The position numbers were made by a program, and so were the translations under genes. Positions 51,520 to 63,500 of a DNA stretch of 64,000 nt are shown here, piece by piece (positions within the stretch are counted from its first letter, which is position 1; each line of letters opens with the position of its first letter). This DNA comes from Clostridia bacterium (lineage in GTDB: Bacteria > Bacillota > Clostridia > Oscillospirales > Acutalibacteraceae). The notes beneath the pieces are model-generated. The model was not told the DNA's origin. It was given only the letters and a program-made list of their open reading frames with translations, and ran no database searches. The stretch lies in the NCBI GenBank assembly GCA_017399065.1, contig JAFQEL010000016.1, forward strand, positions 62,001-126,000, in the 5' to 3' direction.

Positions 51520-54500
51520 TCAGAATAAATTGAAAAGTTTTCTAATGCCCCATACGGGTGTTTCTTTGACGTTGATAATGATTACAATCTCATCACAGTC
51601 GATATTTGACTCGGGAGTCATCGCAAGCTTCCATATACCGTTATCCATCTCAGTGGGAGTTGCATCAAGCACCTTGGAACCGTTATTGCGTACCTCGGCA
51701 GAAACCGAAGCAATTGACTTACCCGTGGGAAGTTCACTACCTACACGAAGTATATATGCGTCCTCGGCAGAATCCATAGGAATTACTATGCTTGAGCAAA
51801 GGTTACCGCTATGCTTGCCGCTTACTGCAAAGGCTGTAACACCCGAAATGTTATTCATACCCGAGAATGCCGTAAGCACTGCGTTTGCACCGGACTCAAG
51901 ACCGTTATACTGATAAGTTACCTTAAGAGTCTTACCAACATCAAGGTCAAGATACCTAAGCATCTTACTGCCGTCGAAGCCGCCGTCACTGAGTCTGTAC
52001 ATAACGTATCTGTCAGCCTTGACACCGAGCGGAAGCTGTGCAGTATCGGTATCAATCTGGGTCGCTGTACCTGCTGGCTTAACAAGATAGTAATTGTCAA
52101 CGGGCTCGTAGCTGCCGTAAGTAAGCTGTGCGTTGTATCCGCTGAGATCCGCGGGAGCAGTGATATTGGTGAAGGTTGTTATTGAGCCTACGCCTGCACC
52201 GCTTGCAAGGTTGATTCTTGCACTTGCAAGCTTAACACCCGCAAGAAAGTTCTCGGTAGGAACAAAGCCGTTTGCTGCATCAGTGTTAGCAAATGCAACA
52301 GGTACAGGGTAACCCATAAAGCTTCCGTCATTGAGTCTTGTCATCGAATCACCGAAACCGAGTTGGTCCATATCGGCACCGCTTGTAAGGTAATGTGTAA
52401 GAGCCGCTGCAGAACTGTCTTCAACAGACGAAAGCTGCTTATCATAGTAACATGTAATACGCTCTGCTCCGTCGCTTGTGATATTGCCGCTTGTTGCAGC
52501 CTTCACATCAGAAGCGAATACACAGTTAGCAAGTTCGACCACACCCGATGTTGTACCGACTATACCTGCCGCTACGCCACTGTCAGCAGATGAAGCGTCA
52601 ATGTAAACAGTTGAAAGAACGTTGCTGATAACCGAGCCATCAAGTGCCGAAGCAACAACGCCTCCGGTTGCAGATGCATCGGAAACTATCTTACCTGAAA
52701 CAACGCAGCCGTCAATTGTTGCCGCATCAATCTCACCTACTATACCGCCTACGTTTGTTTGAGCAGTATCAGTTGTTGTCAATGTACCGACAACATAGGA
52801 ATTGGTTATTGATGCGCCGCCGGTAGCAGTGCTTGCAAGCATACCGCCGCTGCTGCCATCAACCGTAACATCAATACCTGCAACGCCGAGACCGTCAATC
52901 TTACCGCCGTTGATGGTACCGAAGAGTGAATCGTTACCGTCAGCACCGATTGTGACATTGGAAACTGCCTTGCCGTTACCGTCAAGCGTTGCCTTGAAGT
53001 TATCTATATAAGCTGTCCAGACAGCTTCACCCATATCGATGTCATTGATAACCACAAAGCTGTTAGCTGCATTTGTACCGAAGAACGAAAGTGCAACAAA
53101 CTGCTCAGGAGTTGAAATCTCAAACGGAGCTTCTGCCGTACCCTTGCCGCCTGCAAAGTTGGGATGACCGAGACCGGTTACCTCAACAAAAAGGTCAAGC
53201 TGAGCATTGTCCGCAAGAGTCAGACCGTAGAAGTCCGTTACCGCTGTAGTTGCGCTGATTACGGAACGATTGTCTGCAGCTGCATCGTAGTCACCCGGTA
53301 ATGTATCGACAGCAAGAATCTTTCTGCCGTTTACACTACCCGACTCACCGATGATTGTTGCCGAAGCAAGCTCGGAACCTGATGTACGTCTCCAGAGATC
53401 TCTGTTTACCGCATCGTAACTGAGCGGAGTTGAACTGCCAAGAGCAAGGTTATCGATATAGTTATCGTTACCTACAAGAGCTGTCGCAGAGCTTATAAAC
53501 GAGTATGCACGAAGTACTCTGTACATACGGCTGTCAACTGTTTCAACCTGCTCATCATCTACCGTCTCATAATCTTCAGTAGCAAGGATAACTGCAAGTT
53601 GCGGATAATAGACATTATGGTAAATCTCATTTGACTCATCAATGACCATATCTTCGGATACAGTATAAGCAGGTTTCATTTCCGCATGATTGGTAAGCTT
53701 TACAATATCAATTGTACGCTCGGCGAGATCATAAATATTGCTGAATGTACTGCCGCTCATCTGCTTATCAAACATACAGTGCTCCAGTGTGCCTGTAGAA
53801 TCAGATGCAAAGATGTTAAGCGGATTTGTATTGGTTGAAAGGTCAAATATACCGGATGAGTAAGAAGAAGCGATACTGCCGCTGTTGTGTGCCGCAAAAC
53901 CGCCTATTACACGATCAGGAGCTGTATTGCTGACCATGATATTGCAACGTGTGTAACAGTTTTCAATAGTGCCTGCATTGTTGTTAACAAAGCCGCCAAG
54001 GTTGTTTGCATCGCCGAATGTAAGGTTACCGATAGTAAAGCTGTTACGAATTGTGCCGTTGTTGTTTACAACGAGACCGCCCATACCTGAAACCGCACTG
54101 CCGGTAAAGTTACCAACGGAAGCGCTCATCTCAATTGTACCGTTATTGGTAACAGCAATACCCGCAACATCGTTTGTTGAAGTACTGTCATTGTAGTCAA
54201 TGTTGGCAACTGCGCCGATAATCTTACCGGTGCTTCCGACCGTTCTCGCAATCGCTGCAGAGCCTATACCGGAAGCTGCACCGTAAACATTGACACCCTC
54301 TACCATACCGTCCAGCTCGCCTATCAGGCTTTCGTCCGCGAAGCTGACGTTTTCAAAGGTCATATTACGTAGAGTAGACTTACTGTCAAGCTTTACAAAA
54401 AGCTTGTCGGTAAGGTTTCTGATCGAGTAGCCGTTACCGTCGAAGTATATACCCTCGTATGCAATAGACTGACCTTCGACATTATAAACCTGGCTTGTAA

Positions 54501-57500
54501 GGTCTGCAATTGTTCTGTTGTATCCGTCAAGCGGTACATAACCCATAAGCTTGAATTTTACGGTACCTGATGTAGGTGTGCCGTTTTCAAGTATGGGGGT
54601 TGCCCACTGCCTGTACATTGAGTCAGGGTCGGATGCGTTAAGTGCGGTAAGCTCATCGTTTGTCATACCTACGTGGCTCAGGTCTTCCTGCGTTGCAACG
54701 AGATAAGGATGAGTCTCGGTACCGAGCATCGGAGCACAAAGACGTGATACAAGACGGTTTGCAACCTGTGAGTAAACGTTGCCGTCCTTATCCACCTTTT
54801 CGCCATTCTTAGATTCTATTGAAATGACGAAGTTTACATACTGTGCTTCATTCTGAGTTCTCTGGATAGAGAGCGTATTGGTAACACTGTCGATAACGCC
54901 CTGAGCTGCATCAACCATATCATTTTCATCAGCGTAGCCGTATTTATAAAGACCGACATTCTCAGTATCATCACCGCCACCGCTTGAGACATACTCAAAA
55001 TCAACCGGGATGTTGAGAGCCATTGAAATACCTTCACCGTTTGCCGCCAGAGTATCGAGCGGGTTAAGCTGAAGTGCAACAACACTGAGAAGTGCATTGG
55101 TACGGATAACCAATGAAACATCGTTTTTGAAGAATGCATTAAGGTAGGGGTAAGCACCCTTTGTATAACCGAACTGATAGTTGATAAGATTTCTGTTACC
55201 TGCAGTAAGATACTCTGTGGAATGTGCCTGAGAGTTAGAATCTATACTACCGCTGAGAATCTTACCGACAACCTTATCGGTAATTGAAATATTAAGGTCA
55301 AACAGAAGGTTTGCACTCTGTACACCGCTATCGAGCAGACCTATAACGCCGCCTGCGCCATACTTGGCATCACTGTAATCGGTAGTTGTTGTGGTACCAA
55401 GTGTTGCACCTGATGAATAAGCATCGGAAAGTTTGCCGTAAGCAACACCTATGACACCGCCTGCACCGACTGCATCAGCATTTGTTACATCACCGAAATC
55501 GGCTGCAACGGAAGCACCTGAATAAACATCCTGAAGGTCATTATAATTGACACCGACAAGACCGCCGACGCCGACCGTATTGTTTGCACAGGATGCAAAT
55601 GTGCTGTTACCGTAGCAGTAGTAAACATTACCGCTGGAGAAAGAGGTGGAAACCTCTGTGCCGGAATAAGTAATACCTGCAAGACCGCCGACACCGTAAA
55701 CGCTGTCCTTAGCATTGTATGCTGCTTCATTTACAGTAATAATACCGCTGCCGAAGCAGTAAATTATAGCCGCCTGCTCTGCACCGTTTGCCTCTGAGTC
55801 GTTGTAAAGAACACCGACTACACCACCTACACCATACTCACCTGAGCTTGCAAGCGGAGCACCTGCAATGGCCTGAGTACCGTTGATGATCCAGGGATGA
55901 ACCTGAGTAGCATCGGATGAAGGTCTGAACTCTGCGTTAACATCGCCTGTTGAATAGCTGTTAGTGACAGGCTGCTCACAGTAACCGACAAGACCACCGA
56001 CTACATTGTAGCCACTTACTGTTACGGAAGCTGATGAATCATTGATACCGTAACCGGACTTACTGCGGGTTGCAGCACCGATAAGACCACCAACATTGGA
56101 GCCTGTTGCAACTATACCGCTGCCGCCTTCAGACTGAACAGCGTGACAGTTTTCAATTTTGACCGTCGCACTGTCTGACTTGTTTGAAACGTTACTGGTA
56201 ACTACCGCACCGACAAGAGCACCGACATTATCTTTACCGACAACATCTTTTACACCGACAGTGAGATTTCTGATTTCTGCATTCTCAAGAGAACGGAAAA
56301 GACCAATCTCATTATAAGACGGCATATTAATTGTAAGCTTATCGGCTGTATATCCGTTACCGTCGAATGTGCCTTCGAAGCCACTGACGGGAACAAAATT
56401 CTCACCGCTCATATCAATATCGGCAACTAAGATATAGTCACGTGCGTAAGATGTACCCTCACCGTTGAGTATATAGAAATCATAGAACTTTGAGCCTTTA
56501 ACAGCTTCTCTGCTGTTGCTCAGAGCAAAGAGCTGTCTTGCTGTTGCAACAGCATAGAAGGTATTGACACCGTCAACTTTACTGCCAACTACAGGATAAT
56601 AAACCTTTCTTGTAACATCAACACTTATATCGCCTACGCTGACTGACTTGGTCATATCAAAATAAGGCATCTTTGTGCTGTATGCAACCTCACCGTTGCT
56701 ATGGACAGTGCCGTTGTTCAGAACTGCACCTGTCTGATTTACGTATATGTTGGGATAAACAGTAGTTGCACCGTCTTTGTCACGGAAAAGAAGGTCTGTG
56801 TTCTTGTTAACACCCTCAGGTGTTACGACACCGTACATATCGGCATCAAGACCTGCAGGATATTCAACTGTATCCGAAAGGTCAAGTATCGAGGATGAGA
56901 ATGTATACTCATCACCGTGACCGACAGTTAAGGGATACATATAGCCTGCGTATTTATTTACATTATTCAGCTTGTCGTTAACCTCATTGGGGTCAACCTC
57001 AACGGGTATTACGGCAAGAGCAACATAAGCTGATGTGTAAGCATCCCCTGCTACGTCTGCCGCTGTGCTGACAGAGAAGTCATAACGGCCGTCAGTCTTG
57101 GTAGCCTTTGTGTATTCCTCAGATCCGTTGGGTGAACCGACAAGATCCGTATCGACAGCTATATCCGTTACCGTTGCGCCGCCTGTAAGGATGGGATTGA
57201 CAACTGAATTATTGCTGATAACAAGTGCGTTTGTGGAAGCAACTGTAACGCCGTCTGCGACTACGTTTGCAATGCCTGCGCTCTGACCTACGGTAAGACC
57301 TCTGTTGCCTGTACCGCCGTTGTACTCAGATACTGTTGCAGCAACAAGTGAGTCAGCAATATTAAGTGTGCCTGAACTTACATAGCCTACAAAACCGCCT
57401 GCCACACCGTTGGTATTGGTAGTGCCGACACTTGCAAGGCCGAGAGTGAATGAGTTGACAATGCTTGTAGTTGAGCTTACAAGACCTATAAGAGCACCTA

Positions 57501-60500
57501 CGTTCTTGGTGCTTGCCAATGTGTTTTCGGTATCGGAAGAATAGGTAGCTGTAGAGGTAAAGCAAGAATCGAGCTGAGCAATGTTAGCTCTGCCGGCAAG
57601 ACCGCCTACCGAGTATCTGCCGATTACAAATCCGTCTGCAACAGAGCAGTTTGTAATAACAGCATTGTTAGCATAACCTACAAGACCGCCTACCCTGTCT
57701 TTACCCGTTATACCACCGACAACGGTAGTTATATTGGAGTTTTCATCCATAAATGAAAGCTCGGAAGCAAGCTCAATATGAATGTTCTTGAGCGTTGCCG
57801 CAGTATTACCTGTTCCGATGTAGCCGAAGAAACCGACATTATCTTCATCAGCACGGGAAATATAAACATTTGAGAGCACATAACCCTGACCGTTGTAAAC
57901 ACCGGTGAAGGGAGCGGAAGATGTACCGATAGGATCAATACCCTTGCCGTCTGCAAAAAGTGCGCCCTCTGTTGCGGGGCTGTACTGGTTATTATCCGCT
58001 GCCGCAAAGTCAATATTTGCAACCTGATTGTAGTAAGCACCGCGAAGTGCGCGTACAACCTTGAAGTGCTTGGGCTTCTCAACTTGGAAAGGATTGGATG
58101 CACTACCGTTACCGGCAATTTCCATACTTACAAACTGGATGCCTACTTCAAGACCGTAGGAATACTTTGCACTGATATGACCTACGATATCAACATTTTG
58201 GTTGGATGCAACCGTGATAACACCGGGATAGTAAGAGTAGCTGTGTGATGTACCTTCTACCGTTTCGGTAAGACCGGGGGCAGTACCGTCATAGAAATTG
58301 GTAGAAACAGTGACACCGCTGAGATCTGTACCATCATCCTCTACCGATATATCGAACTGCTCCTCAAACTTAATAACCTTATCAACACTGTCATCGAGGC
58401 TGATATTGTCATAAGCAAGGCTGTAATATCTCGAGGATGTTGTTCCGCTCTGACTACTATCATCGTCAAAAGTAATAATAGCAACATCGGAGTATGTGCC
58501 GCTGTTATAAGGATTATCTCCGCCCGGAGTAACCGAAGGATCAACAGCAGGATCTGCAATTGTACTGTCAACTCTGAACGAGCTGATGTCTTCGGGTGAC
58601 TCAGCATCTGCTGACATATAACGGTTTTCAAAGTTGATATCGATATATGTATCAGCAGCATCGTTAAACTGATTTATATAGAATGTGTTACAGCCGTAAG
58701 CGACTATATTCTGCGGATAAGATGAGAAGTATACATCAGATACATAGTCTGTGAACTCAACATTGTTGTCAAGTGCACTGCCTGCAGCCTTTGCAAAGTT
58801 CATCTGAGTGCCGTCATTTCTGACTTCACCGATAATCTTACCGACATTTGTGTCGCTCTGATTCTCGAGTGTTGCGAAGTCTGCCTTGACGGTTGTACCG
58901 CTGACGCTTGTATAAAGGTCAATCTTCGCAGAAACAATTGACTTGGAAATCATTGTATCAGTTGAATCAAATGTCTTGGTTGCAAAGTTATAAATTTTAC
59001 CGATGATACCGCCTGCTGCGCCGAGAATACGCAATGCCGCACCGCTTGCGTTGGAGTCTGCCCTTCTGCGGTAGCCTGCAATCTCGCCCTGAACGGTTGA
59101 GGTTGTAATTACGATGCTGTTGAGTGAAGCTAAGTTCTCACCAACAAGACCGATAATACCGCCTGCCGTACAGTTCTTGTGCTCAAGCGATTGCTGGCCG
59201 ATTTTGCCGAATACATCGCAATCAGTAATCGTAAGAGAATTAACATTATCAACATAACCGACTACGCCGCCTGCTGCATTGTAAAAGGGGCGCTTGTTGG
59301 CTGCACCCGATGTGCTGGTTGCACCATTGATGGTTACGCTTGCCTGTGCAGTATCCGTACCGATATCACAGCCGATAACCGAAACAGTACCTGCACCGTT
59401 TGCAACCTCGGCAATAATACCGCCTGCAACATCATAAGCGTTAATGATAAGGGAAGTAAGCTTTGCGCCGTTTACTTCAAGATTATCATTTGCAAGGCCG
59501 ACTATGCCGCCGAGGCGGTCGCCCGCTTCAGAGAATGCATTTACTGCATAGATTGTTTTGAGCAAGCCGTCTTCAAGAACTACCTCTGCATCGCATCCAC
59601 TTATGAGAGCTGATATCTCAGCGCCGATAATCGTGCTGTTACCTGTTGTTTCGCCGGCAACACCGCCTGCGTATGCAATATAGTTCTTATGGACACCTTC
59701 GTTTCTGTTCACAAGAACGTTAGCGTCTGTAACCTTAACATCAGTGAGTGTACCGCCGAATGAGCCTGCAACACCGCCGACAAAAACATTTCTGATAGTA
59801 GCATCACTCGGAGTAGTACCAGGGGTAGCTGCACCGACAACGTCAACACCGCTGATATTAACATCGGTGAGAGTTGAGCCGCTTATCTTACCTGCAACAG
59901 CACCTGCATTGGTACCTATGCAGTTAACCGTACGCATACTGACAACATAGGCTCTGTCGCCGTTTGCAGCTGTTACAGAGATGTTCTCGAGAGCTGCACC
60001 TTCAATCTCGCCTGCAAGCACACCGACATGGCTCTCTTTAGTACCCTGCGTAACAGCGGTTATTTGGGGATTTACAAACGAAATACCGCTTATTACTGCA
60101 CCGGAGCCGATCTTGTTAAACATACCTGCGTGAGTTTTGTTAACAAGCGCCGTTGTATCGGCACGAAGATCGAGACCGTAAATCTTATAAGTTTCATTAA
60201 CCTGAGTAATACCGGAGGCAACAAAAGCCTCAAGCACCTGATACGTGCCTTGGAAAGCATCGCTGCGGCTGTAAATTGCAGGACCGCAATCCTCACCGTA
60301 AGCCTCAAATGATGTGTTGCCAATATCGCCTACCAATTCGGTAAGAAGAATTGCGCGGCGTGAAGCTGTATCGCTTGTAGAGAACATTTCATCGAATGTT
60401 ATGTATCTCTCAGTAGCCTCCGTACCGTCATAAGCCGGGTTGGGATGCATATAAGTAGCAAGATCGTCAATGAAATCATCCGTATAAACGTCGCCGAGAG

Positions 60501-63500
60501 TCTTGCCTGCTGTTGCAGCGTTAGCCGCAGCAATAACGCTCGAATCGCTTACCGTCCAGTATACGTCATAGCACTGAGTGATAACCGATTTAGTACCTGC
60601 CATACCTTTGACGTAACTGAGGTTAGCAGCATTAAAGATAAGCAGATCATTGACTGAGCTGTCGCTTGCGTTTTCTCTGAACCAGTAATCCTCAGGCTTT
60701 ATCTCAATCTCGATGCCTACCGTAAGAGTAAGGCCGTTCGAATAGTTAAAGTAAAGCTGGGAGCTTACTCCGCCCGTAAGCGGTACTGTTGTAAGCAGAT
60801 ACTGTCCGTCACCGTTTGGTGTAACTGTAACACGTGAGTCAAGACAGCTTATGCTTTCAAGCACAAATTCAGTCGTTTCGCTTCCCTCTGCCGTTACAGC
60901 GCCCTTTGTAGTGTCAGCCGTAACGGTGAAGCCGTTTATTGAAGCTTCGGGATTAAAATAGAACTGATCCGATCCGATAACAGATGTATCAAAGGCAAAG
61001 TCACTTGTGTCAAAAACGTAATCGCCACCCTGGACATAGCTATAGTTGAGCTTGTATATATACTTCTCTGAGTCGAGATTGCCCTTAACGGAAATTCTGT
61101 AGGTATCATCCGTATAGGTTACGTAAGACGTACCGCCTGCACTTGAGTTAGCTGTACCTGCTGCATTATTCTGAATAGTATATGTACCTGTTCTGTTAAG
61201 GTTATATACATAATCAGTATAATAAGCGTAAGTATTGAGTGAATAGTTATTAGGCGAGTTGGTAATACCGTAAAGGCGGACAAAAGCATCACGGTATACG
61301 CTGTCTGAGAAGTAAATGTTGTAGAACGGATAGTTGGCACTTGTAAAGCTACCGTCTATAAGACAAGCACTGTTAGTTGATACATAGAATGATGTAGCTG
61401 CATGACCAACAATAATACCTGCCCATTTGGTATCTGCCGCAAAAGCGGAAACACCTTCGGAAGTTTCAAACTTAGCAGAAATAACACAGTTTTCTGCAAA
61501 GTGATCCGGTCTGTCATCAACAGCGTATGTAGTGTTAGTATTGGTAGACCAGTTTGCACCGACAATACCGCCGATATTACCTGCACCGCGTACTATACCG
61601 CCTGCTGTACAGTCGCTTATTGTTGTGTAGTACGAGAGGATCCATCTGGGGATATAGCCGAGAATTGCACCTGCACCAACGCAAGTACGGTTTGAATACG
61701 TTGTAGTTGTCGGAGCTGCAACAGTTGACTGAGTTATCTCAACTGTAGCATAGGTCTCGCAGGATTTCACTGAAAGACGGAAAGCAACGGTTGTAGCAGA
61801 GCTTGACGGTGATTCGAAGCAGCCTACAATACCGCCTGCACCGTAAAGCGCCTTGATATGAGTACCGCTGTCAAGCGTACAGTCGGTGATTATATGCTCA
61901 ATAACACCTGCATCAACACGGGCAAGAATACCGCCCGAAGCACTGTAGTTATGTGCAGTAGTACCTACAGCGTTTGTTGTGTGAGTACCTGTTACTTTTG
62001 TGCCGATAACATCAACATTGTTTATCGAAACTATAGCAGCACGTGCTGTCGGAGTAGTTGCAGATACCGTACGACCGACATACATTGTAAATGCAGTCTT
62101 TGAGCTTGAAGTATAGGTACGTGTGACAACACCTGATGCAACTTCACCTGTAATTGAACAGCCGATGATCTTGTTTCTGTTCTCACCTTCTGCCTCAATA
62201 ACACCGGAGAATGCAAGCGAAATACCTGCTGCACCGTAGTCGAAGTAAGCGTTATCCGTACCGGTATATTCCTGGGTAATTGCAGCATCGGCAACTGTGA
62301 TACCCGACATATTTGTGCTGTTGTGGTTTGTATGCGAAACAATACCTGCTGCGCCGTAGCGGCCGGTAATAACATTGGAGTAAACATCATCGGATGTATC
62401 GCCGACAACTGAACAGTTTTTGATATATGACTGAGCTGTGCTTGTTGATGCACCGGGAAGGATACCGCCGAAGAGACCTGCTGTATGGTTGGCACCCGTA
62501 AGGTTAAGAGCCTTAAGTGTTATACCCTCAGCCGTTACATAGTCCTTAACAGTTGCGGCAACAGCACCGATATATGCAATGTTTGATGTGCCTGAGGATG
62601 CCTTTGTGCATGTAGCAGTAACGTTTTCAAGAGTAAAGTTTCTGAATGTTGCACCCTGAGCAGTGTCAAAGAGACCCATGTGTACGCCGTCAGCAAACTG
62701 AAGACCTCTGATAGTCATATTGCCGCCAGATACATATTCTGTTCCGCCTGCCGATGTGTATGTACCCGCGGGCATAGACTCGAAGGTACCCGTAAACGGA
62801 AGAGAATCTGTACCGATGGGAGTAAATCCGCCGTCAAAGAAACCGTCGGTAACAAACATTGAAGCAGGAAGCTCAATGTCGCTTGCAATCCAGTAATTGA
62901 GTGCAAGATGCTCAGCATCAAAGCTGCCCTGGTTAGCGGCGCCTTCAGTCATGTTCTTACCTACGATACCAAGGTCATAGGGGTTGGTAACAAGGTAATA
63001 TGTCTCGCCGCCGACCTCAACATAATCGAGCGGAGCCTGGTTGTTTGACTTGAATTCGAAGCCTGCAGGGAGTTTAACCTCAGTTGACCAGTTGCTGTCG
63101 CCTACTGTGCCTACGTAGTTGATTGAGACACGAAGAGTACCGCTGTTGAGAGGCTCAATCGAAAGGTCGCTGGGACCTGTGCTGGTAATTTTAGCGATAT
63201 CAGCATTTGAGCCTTTCCATACCTGGCCTGCTACGGAGTATGCACCTGCAACACCTGCGGGACGAGTCTCGGCGGGATACTGCTCAGCAGGAAGCGTATA
63301 TATTGTTGCACTTTCTGCGTAGCTGAACTGAAGAGTTGAGTTATCGTCCTCAGTATTGACATCCTCGTAGCAATCATTAAACATTGCCAATGCATTTGCT
63401 GCAAGAGGAGAATAGTTAGCTGATGTAGTTGTACTTACTACCGCATTGTGATAACCGAATACGGGCCACTTGGTCTTATCAATATCAAATGAAGTAAAGT